From positions 1-7,480 of the forward strand of contig JAWXUL010000068.1 of the NCBI GenBank assembly GCA_044432725.1: a stretch of DNA of 7,480 bases, in the 5' to 3' direction. A program made the translations under genes and the position numbers. Below the pieces are notes generated by a model. The model worked only from the letters and a program-made list of their open reading frames with translations, made no database searches and was not told the DNA's origin. Below, piece by piece: positions 1 through 5,700 of this stretch (position 1 is its first letter; each line of letters begins with the position of its first letter). The DNA is from JAWXUK01 sp044432725. Lineage in GTDB: Bacteria; Bacillota; Clostridia; Oscillospirales; Oscillospiraceae.

Positions 1-2138
1 GTGACGACGCTCAAACAGGCGACGACGCTCAAACAGGCGACGATGCTCAAACAGGCGACGATGCTCAAACAGGCGACGATGCTCAAACAGGCGACGATAC
101 TCAAGATGAAGACAGTACAGCAGCAGTCTCTTACAACGTCACAGTCAAGGTGGAAAACGGAAGCGTAAACTTCCTTGATGGAGAGGGAAGACCTGTCCTT
201 AGCCCAACGACAGCAGCAGAAGGGGAAACCCTCACATTTACCATCACAGTGGAAGAGGGTTATGAACTCCAAACAGTCACAGTAAGAGAAAAAAGTGGCA
301 ATGTGATGAGCTATCTTCTAGAAAGGGATGTCTATTCCTTTACCCAAGGTGCTGAAGACGTGGAAATCGCTGTTGTGATTGTTGCCACTCCCCCAAGTGT
401 TCAAGAAAGCCCAGCTGCACCCGTTCTTGCCACAGTGCAAGGCGTAACACCTTATGCTGTATCCACTCTGAATTCTCTTGGAAAAACCACAGGGCAAGAG
501 ATCGAGGCACGTTACCAATATCTGACCTTCGCAACCATCAATGATGTAGCAAATGTTGCAATTATTTATGCCCAATGGGAAGAAAAAGAGTATACTGTCA
601 TTTTTGATTACAACCAAGGAGTGGACAGCAGTAACCTGAGTTCTAGTTCCCTTACCTTAGCTTGGAATGAGACCATTACCCTTCCTTCTGTGACAAAAGA
701 GGAATCTTTGTTCAAGGGTTGGGAATGTAATGGTGTCCCAGTCTATGAAAATATGTCAGTCAGCCAGCTTGCAAGCAGTGATGCTGTGAATAGCATCACC
801 CTTGTGGCGCAGTGGGTAGATGATCCTACTGTCCCTCTTCCAGAAGAGGAAGAAAGCACACCAGACACTGACGGTGGTGGCAACGGTGGCGGTGGTACTG
901 GTGGCGGTGGTACTGGTGGCGGTAGCACAGGTGGCAACAATAACTCTGATAACAACGACGATAATTCAGGTGGTAGCTCCAGTGGAGGTGGTTCTGGTAG
1001 TTCAGGCACCAACAGACCCACAACTCCCACAACCCCAGATATCGTAGTTGATAACACAGTTGTTTTGAAACCAGATGCCGTGGAAACAGACAAAACTGTC
1101 ACAAGCACTGTGGACAAGGATCTGATGGATGGTATCAATGACGCAGAGACCGAGTCTTTCTTTGATGTTGTGATTTTCCCAAATTCTTCTGGCACTGATG
1201 GGGAGAAAACAACTATTTATGAAGTCACTCGTGAAGCTTTAGAAGTCTTTGTCTACTCCTCAGCCAATACTTTGACCTTTGAAGTAGAAGGCACCTTGGT
1301 CACCTTTGACCAAGAAGCTGTTCAGTATATCATGAACAACACCCTCAGTCAAGCAGTATTAACCATTGATTATGCAGAAAATCTTCCAGAGGAAGCAATC
1401 ATTGCCTTTGGAGATCGTACCCTTTACAATTTCTCCTTGGTCAGCGATGGAGAAAGCCAGTTCAACTCTTTGGAAAAAGGCTTGATGAAAATCACTATTC
1501 CTTGTGGTGCTTTGACTGGAAACATTATCGCAGGCTATGTCAGCCCAGATAGCGAAATGGATTACAGAAGCAAATCCTTCTACACAGGCAGTGAATTGCG
1601 AATTTTAGCCGAAGATTTTGGGATTTATGGTGTCGCAAAACGTGAAAACAGCGATGTGATTGAAGTGTTTGAAAACCATTGGGCGAAAGAGTTTGTGGAA
1701 TTTGCAGATACTCGCCGTGTGTATGCTCTGGTGAACAGTCCAAGCAGAGCAATCTCCATTGTTCCAAGTTATATCTCTGCAGATTTGAAAATCAACCGTG
1801 GTATGTTTGTTACAATTCTCGGCATTTTAGAACAAGTAGAACAAGAGGACTTGACTACTTCCACCCATTTTGTGGATGTTTCTTCCTCTGACAGCTATAG
1901 CACTTATGTCCAATGGGCTTATGACAATCAAATTGTTGTTGGTGTAGGGAATGGCAGATTTGCTCCAGAAGACGAAATCACTCGGGAAGAAATGGCTGTT
2001 ATGCTCATGGCTTACATCCGTTATCTAGGGGTTCAACTGGAAGAAGTCACCACCTCCACAGCCTTTCCGTGGGGGATGTTCCCCTCACGTCACCCACTTG
2101 GACATACCAAGTCAAGGGCGAACCCGTTTCACGGGTGA
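1..2138 (+). CDS. SLH-anchored surface protein with InlB-like repeats, 5'-partial and C-terminally truncated
   Basis: The reading frame is open from the window edge (first full codon at base 3), giving 711 visible residues; the GTG at 150 lies inside a beta-strand repeat (VTVKVENGSV) and is not a credible start. In order: an acidic DDAQTG hexapeptide array (residues 1-30), a divergent InlB B-repeat-like module (about 44-130), a Pro/Ala-rich linker, an InlB/Flg_new-type repeat ending VAQW (nt 591-815), a Gly/Asn/Ser linker (nt 870-1041), a beta-rich domain of the kind seen before SLH modules (nt 1050-1656), then two SLH modules (about nt 1657-1850 and 1864-2030, the second with an ITREE motif at 1977). 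SLH modules bind secondary cell wall polysaccharide, so this is an outer-surface protein. A third SLH begins (STAF at 2055-2066) but an inserted element supplies the last 23 residues and the stop. The export signal lies outside the window. Surface location is inferred from the family; the ligand is unknown. Confidence 0.85.
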   Translation, partial: DDAQTGDDAQTGDDAQTGDDAQTGDDAQTGDDTQDEDSTAAVSYNVTVKVENGSVNFLDGEGRPVLSPTTAAEGETLTFTITVEEGYELQTVTVREKSGNVMSYLLERDVYSFTQGAEDVEIAVVIVATPPSVQESPAAPVLATVQGVTPYAVSTLNSLGKTTGQEIEARYQYLTFATINDVANVAIIYAQWEEKEYTVIFDYNQGVDSSNLSSSSLTLAWNETITLPSVTKEESLFKGWECNGVPVYENMSVSQLASSDAVNSITLVAQWVDDPTVPLPEEEESTPDTDGGGNGGGGTGGGGTGGGSTGGNNNSDNNDDNSGGSSSGGGSGSSGTNRPTTPTTPDIVVDNTVVLKPDAVETDKTVTSTVDKDLMDGINDAETESFFDVVIFPNSSGTDGEKTTIYEVTREALEVFVYSSANTLTFEVEGTLVTFDQEAVQYIMNNTLSQAVLTIDYAENLPEEAIIAFGDRTLYNFSLVSDGESQFNSLEKGLMKITIPCGALTGNIIAGYVSPDSEMDYRSKSFYTGSELRILAEDFGIYGVAKRENSDVIEVFENHWAKEFVEFADTRRVYALVNSPSRAISIVPSYISADLKINRGMFVTILGILEQVEQEDLTTSTHFVDVSSSDSYSTYVQWAYDNQIVVGVGNGRFAPEDEITREEMAVMLMAYIRYLGVQLEEVTTSTAFPWGMFPSRHPLGHTKSRANPFHG
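3..110 (+). repeat. 18-bp in-frame tandem repeat coding DDAQTG
   Basis: Five complete 18-bp units begin at 3, 21, 39, 57 and 75 and read GACGATGCTCAAACAGGC or the same with GAC as second codon; a diverged sixth unit (DDTQDE) begins at 93. The first two units carry GAC and the next three GAT at codon 2. The array continues beyond the left edge for an unknown number of copies. Because the unit is a multiple of three, copy number change would alter protein length and not the frame. The product is an acidic, Gln/Thr-containing low-complexity stretch, probably an extended linker. Confidence 0.95.
885..929 (+). repeat. 15-bp Gly-rich tandem repeat in linker
   Basis: Two identical units GGTGGCGGTGGTACT (885-899, 900-914) are followed by a variant GGTGGCGGTAGCACA (915-929), coding GGGGT, GGGGT and GGGST. 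They sit in a longer Gly/Asn/Asp/Ser linker (about 870-1041) between the InlB-like modules and the pre-SLH domain. This is a flexible spacer whose length could change in frame. Confidence 0.9.
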
Positions 2139-2255
2139 GTTCATGAAAAAATCTTTGGAGTGGGAAAGGACATGGCACATTTTTTAAGGATTTTTTCACC
2201 CTTGACTGGTATGGTATCATTAAATGTGAGGGGAACATCCTACAAAAGGGCTGTG
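2057..2255. mobile_element. Short non-autonomous element with terminal inverted repeats (MITE-like)
   Basis: GGATGTTCCCCTCAC at 2074-2088 recurs as its exact reverse complement at 2226-2240 (15 of 15). A second, internal pair follows in the same order: ATACCAAGTCAAGGGCGAA at 2104-2122 against the complement of 2195-2212, with one indel and one mismatch. Outside the core the similarity goes on imperfectly to CACAGCC (2057-2063) and GGGCTGTG (2248-2255), so the real ends are uncertain: 161-167 bp for the core, about 199 bp for the outer limit. There is no transposase reading frame inside, so it would have to be moved in trans. The TGTTCCCC/GGGGAACA ends with a repeated subterminal block recall some IS21-like insertion sequences, but I cannot assign the family. 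No clear target duplication is seen. It interrupts the third SLH module of the upstream gene. Confidence 0.7.
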
Positions 2256-2352
2256 TGGTATTCATGTAATAGGGTGTGTGAAATAGTCGGCAAACCAGAG
2301 TTATTTCATAAAAAGAAACAGGGCTTTTTTGTTTCGTAAACTTTCAATAAAA

Positions 2353-2374
2353 GATGAATCCGTTAGGATTCATC
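2353..2374. other. Perfect 9-bp hairpin in the intergenic region
   Basis: GATGAATCC (2353-2361), loop GTTA, GGATTCATC (2366-2374) form a perfect inverted repeat. On the + strand no T-run follows, so it is not a standard terminator for the upstream gene. On the - strand it would be followed by CTTTTATTG, a weak T-rich tail, but no minus-strand gene is evident. It abuts the next hairpin and may belong to the same structured block. Confidence 0.55.
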
Positions 2375-2425
2375 AACATATTGTGTTTGAATTTGATAAT
2401 TCAAGCACAAGAACACAAGATGTTG
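2374..2425. other. Compound palindrome with two competing hairpins
   Basis: TTGTGTTTGAATT (2381-2393), loop TGAT and AATTCAAGCACAA (2398-2410) form a 13-bp stem with one G-U wobble. The same 5' arm can instead pair further out: CAACAT-A-TTGTGTT (2374-2387) with AACACAA-G-ATGTTG (2412-2425), 13 bp with one internal mismatch, leaving TGAATT/AATTCA as an inner stem and AGCACAAG (2404-2411) bulged. The 3' side carries an 8-bp near-tandem duplication (AGCACAAG, AACACAAG) that creates the choice. It could be a degenerating palindromic repeat or part of a leader; nothing shows a ligand or regulatory role. Confidence 0.5.
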
Positions 2426-2434
2426 CTGTTGCTT

Positions 2435-2605
2435 GGCTCTCCCTCTGGGATAGCTGTCAGCGTTAGCTGACTGAGAGGGTTGTTAAGTCGATAGCATTGT
2501 TTGGTGAGAAGTGGAATCGGAATAATCGTGGAAAGAGGGGAAGCCCCTCCAGACAGCCAATCTTCCAAACTTTGTGTGGGAGAAAGTGCCGTCAAAGGAA
2601 CAGAC
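2435..2605. repeat. Degenerate dispersed palindromic element (Clostridia-type, from memory)
   Basis: CCCTCT (2441-2446) and AGAGGG (2474-2479) enclose GTCAGC-GTTA-GCTGAC (2456-2471), a stem on a stem. CCC (2442-2444 region) could also pair with the nearer GGG (2447-2449). A separate perfect hairpin GAGGGG-AAG-CCCCTC lies at 2535-2549, followed by GACAGCCAATC and AAGTGCCGTCAAAGG (2584-2598). The motif order CTCCC-TCT-GGG, AGCTGTCAGC, GCTGACTGAGAGGG, then AAGCCCCTCCAGACAGCC and GTGCCGTCAAAGG matches my recollection of a small element repeated many times in gut Clostridia genomes; this is recall, not a search. The stretch contributes no gene: the open frame from TTG 2501 that crosses it is explained by chance read-through ahead of the real start at 2627. 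Confidence 0.5.
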
Positions 2606-2612
2606 AGATTTT

Positions 2613-2618
2613 GGGAGG
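2613..2618 (+). promoter_or_regulatory. Ribosome binding site fixing the start of the beta-helix protein
   Basis: GGGAGG lies 8 nt before ATG 2627 and is a near-perfect Shine-Dalgarno. It decides the start: the frame is open back to a TTG at 2501, but those 42 codons have no ribosome binding site and run through a palindromic element. The next ATG (2639) has AAGGAG only 3 nt away, too close to be favoured. Confidence 0.85.
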
Positions 2619-2626
2619 TAAAGAGA

Positions 2627-2710
2627 ATGAAGGAGAAAATGCAGAAATTAGTTTTGGGGATGTTATCCCTAGGGCTCGTATTTTCGCAAAACGAAGTAGT
2701 CCATGGCGCA
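2627..2710 (+). other. Signal peptide coding segment
   Basis: The first 28 residues have a positively charged n-region with three Lys, a hydrophobic core LVLGMLSLGLVF and a polar c-region ending VVHGA before STP. No lipobox Cys is present at the cleavage site, so a type I signal peptidase is expected. The exact cut (after G27 or A28) is not certain. Confidence 0.8.
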
Positions 2711-5700
2711 AGCACTCCTGTGGAGGTAGCCACATTAAGTACCGTATGTGCCAGTTGTAAACATGACCATAGCACAGGCACGGAGATTTCCTCGAATGGT
2801 TCAATTACCCATAGTATTTCAGGGACAAGATTATACTTTTTGTCTAAGGATATTCAAGGTGATTTATCTTTTACAGGTACCTCTGCTGCTTCGGACAAGG
2901 TGACCCTGTGCTTAAATGATTATACCTTGACAGGAACTGGAAGTGGGGCTGTGATTTCTTTAATGAATGTCACATTCGACCTTTTTGGTGGAGCAAACGA
3001 ACAGGGTGTAATCACTGGAGGAATTGGAAAAGAGTTTTCGGGGATAAGGTTTGGCGGTGGAATCTATGCCACAGGCAGCAACATTACCATGAATAGTGGT
3101 ACTATTTCAGGGAATTCTTCAGCTAACAAGGGTGGCGGTATTTATCTCGCTGGAAATTCTCAGTTCCAAATGGATGGTGGTTTAATAACAGATAATGAAT
3201 CCAACGATGGTGGAGGGATCTATGCTACAAGTGCAGAAATCATCATCAACAATGGTACTATTTCTAATAACGAAGCGACTAAAAATGGTGGAGGAATTGG
3301 ATCAGACAATACAGAAATCACCCTTAATGGTGGCTTGTTTACAGGTAATAAGGCTTCAAGTGGTGGAGGTATCTATACATTTGCTAATAAGCTAACTGCA
3401 ACAGGTGGTACAATACAGGAAAACGAAGCAGTTTCTGGTGGTGGATTCTACGTTGATACGTGTTTTGCGTCCATTACAAATGCTGTGATTCATAAAAATA
3501 CAGCAACGACAGGCGGAGGTATTTATGTTAATAATACCTCGACTTTGAATGTTAATGATGGCACCACCCTGGACAACACCACGATTTCAGAGAACACAGC
3601 CACAGATTGTGGTGGTGGTATTTTGGCATATAAAGGCAAACTTACCCTCACAAATTCTGAAATTTCTGGAAACACTGCAGCAACTGTAGGTGGAGGTTTA
3701 TATCTATACACCAACAGTACCATGACAATGGAAGATAGTTTAATCTCGGATAACGAAGCTAGCGATGGTGGAGGGATTAGTACTTCTACGTCTGAAATCA
3801 CTCTCACAAACAGCGAAGTATTAGGAAATTCAGCAACAAGTAAAGGTGGAGGTTTACATCTATACACCAACAGTACCATGACAATGGAAGATAGTTTAAT
3901 CTCTGGAAACGAAGCCACAGAAGGTGGAGGGGTAAGAACTAATGCGTCTGAAATCACTCTCACTAACAGCGAAATATTAGGAAATTCTGCAAACAATGGT
4001 GGTGGATTTTACGTTGGAGACAACTCTACCTTCACAATGTCAGGTGGTTTGATTGAACAAAACACAGCAAGCGTTGATGGTGGAGGCGGCACTGTTGTGA
4101 ATTATTCTAACTTCGAAATGACAGATGGTGCGATTTCAGAAAACACAGCCACTTCCAATGGTGGTGGTATTGTAGTCTACTCTTCTAGCACTGCTACCAT
4201 CAGTGGTGGAAAAATTTCTGAAAATACTGCCAACGTCAATGGTGGAGGAATAGCAGCATCTCAGGGAACGATTACCATTACAGGTGGTCTGATTTCAGAA
4301 AATAAAGCTCCCAACGGAAATGGTGGTGGAATTCATCTAGTTACTTCAAATGCAAGCATGAGTGGTGGTGAAATTAGTGGTAATGAATCCAAAACTGGTG
4401 CTGGCGTTTATGTGAATAATGGCACCTTCACCATGTCAGGGGGAACCACAAAGAATAACGTAGCAAGCTCAACAGGGAATGGTGTGTATTTATACGGCGA
4501 TGGAATTCTGGTGTTAGACGGTAAAGTTGCTGTAGCAGAAGAAGTTTATATATCAAATTTTAAAGATAACTACATCACCCCAAAAGCTAATTACAGCAAC
4601 ACAGCAAGCCCGATTGTTGTCACCATGGAAACTCCAGGGCAATTTACAACAGGTGCAGCGACAGGACACCAAGGGAATTTCATTTCTGGAAACACAGACT
4701 ATTATGTGGAATATGTGAACGGAACCAATACAGATTTGAAGTTGACGAAAAGTAGTCCTGTTTATGATATTGATTCTGCCACACCCGTCAATGGAAGTTT
4801 TGTGGTAACTGTTGATGGATCAACTGTCAGTCAAACAGCTTCAGGGAATACTGTCACCGTCAGACCAAAAGCCGACGCAGGTTATGGAGTCCATCAAGTG
4901 ACCTACAACGGAAACGTTGCCAGTAAAAGTGGAAGTGGATATACCTTTACAATGCCATCAGCTGATGTGGAAGTAATTGTCACATTTAAGGAGTTGTATC
5001 AAATTGACGTTGAGACAAAAAATGGATCAGTCACTCCTAGTGCAACAAGTGCCATAGAAGATACTGTCATTACGCTCAGCATTACTCCAGATACTGGTTA
5101 TAAACTTGACTCTGTGACAGTAGAAGCCGATAATCTTGGGACTTCTGTCTCTTATGCAGACAGCAAGTTTACTATGCCGAATGATGATGTCACAGTAACT
5201 GTCACTTTTAAGAAATTGTATCAAATTGACGTTGTGACAATAAATGGAACAGTCACTCCTAGTACCACAAGTGCCACAGAAGGTACTGACATTACGCTCA
5301 GCATTACTCCAGATACTGGTTATAAACTTGACTCTGTGACAGTAGAAGCCGATAATCTTGGGACTTCTGTCTCTTATGCAGACAGCAAGTTTACTATGCC
5401 GAATGATGATGTCACAGTAACTGTCACATTTGTGGAGGATACGACCCCAGCCCCAACACCCACCCCAACTGGCAGTATAAATCTTGTCTATCATGACGGC
5501 AGTACAGCTGATGGTACCTTGACAATCAACGCAACCACAGGGGGGACCTTGCAAGATACCCTTCCTACCCCCAGTCGTACAGGCTATACCTTTGATGGAT
5601 GGTTTACAGCAGAAACAGGTGGAAGAAAAATTACAAGTACTTCTACTTTTGATGATGGAGACAGTATCCACGCACAGTGGACAGTCAATTCCTATACTGT

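Larger units (their letters stand above)
2139..2626. other. Intergenic region, no gene and no convincing promoter
   Basis: This 488-bp gap holds most of the inverted-repeat element (to about 2255), then hairpins at 2353-2374 and 2374-2425, the palindromic element at 2435-2605 and the ribosome binding site of the next gene. Short frames on both strands lack ribosome binding sites and recognisable domains. I searched for TTGACA/TATAAT pairs with 16-18 bp spacing and found none that I would defend; GATAAT at 2394 has no acceptable -35. Translation right of the element in all three forward frames shows no remnant of the missing third SLH. Confidence 0.7.

Noticed and set aside
3..110. CRISPR array, suggested by the regular short repeats
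   Set aside because: Units are 18 bp, directly adjacent without spacers and code an in-frame hexapeptide.
150..152. GTG 150 as the start of the first gene
   Set aside because: The frame continues upstream to the window edge and the GTG is a Val within a beta-strand repeat; no ribosome binding site precedes it.
743..1195. Minus-strand frame rich in Pro/Leu
   Set aside because: It is the complement of the Gly/Ser linker of the real gene, with no ribosome binding site or family resemblance.
2310..2335. Terminator at GAAAC/GTTTC or AAAAAG/CTTTTT
   Set aside because: On the + strand the T-run is in the loop or the stem is only A-T pairs. On the - strand GAAAC-(11 nt)-GTTTC followed by TTTTT fits better, but the stem is 5 bp and no minus-strand gene needs it.
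2242..2340. Remnant of the missing third SLH module after the insertion
   Set aside because: None of the three forward frames gives an SLH-like pattern; one reads YKRAVWYSCNRVCE and stops at 2338.
2501..2626. 42-codon N-terminal extension of the beta-helix gene from TTG 2501
   Set aside because: No ribosome binding site at TTG, the stretch crosses a palindromic repeat, and ATG 2627 has GGGAGG at 8 nt and opens directly onto a signal peptide.
2401..2781. Minus-strand 126-residue frame in the intergenic region
   Set aside because: It overlaps the palindromic element and the signal peptide of the real gene and shows no domain or good start.
5027..5671. Minus-strand 214-residue frame with internal repeats
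   Set aside because: Its repeats only mirror the 222-bp duplication on the + strand, whose product has clear domains.
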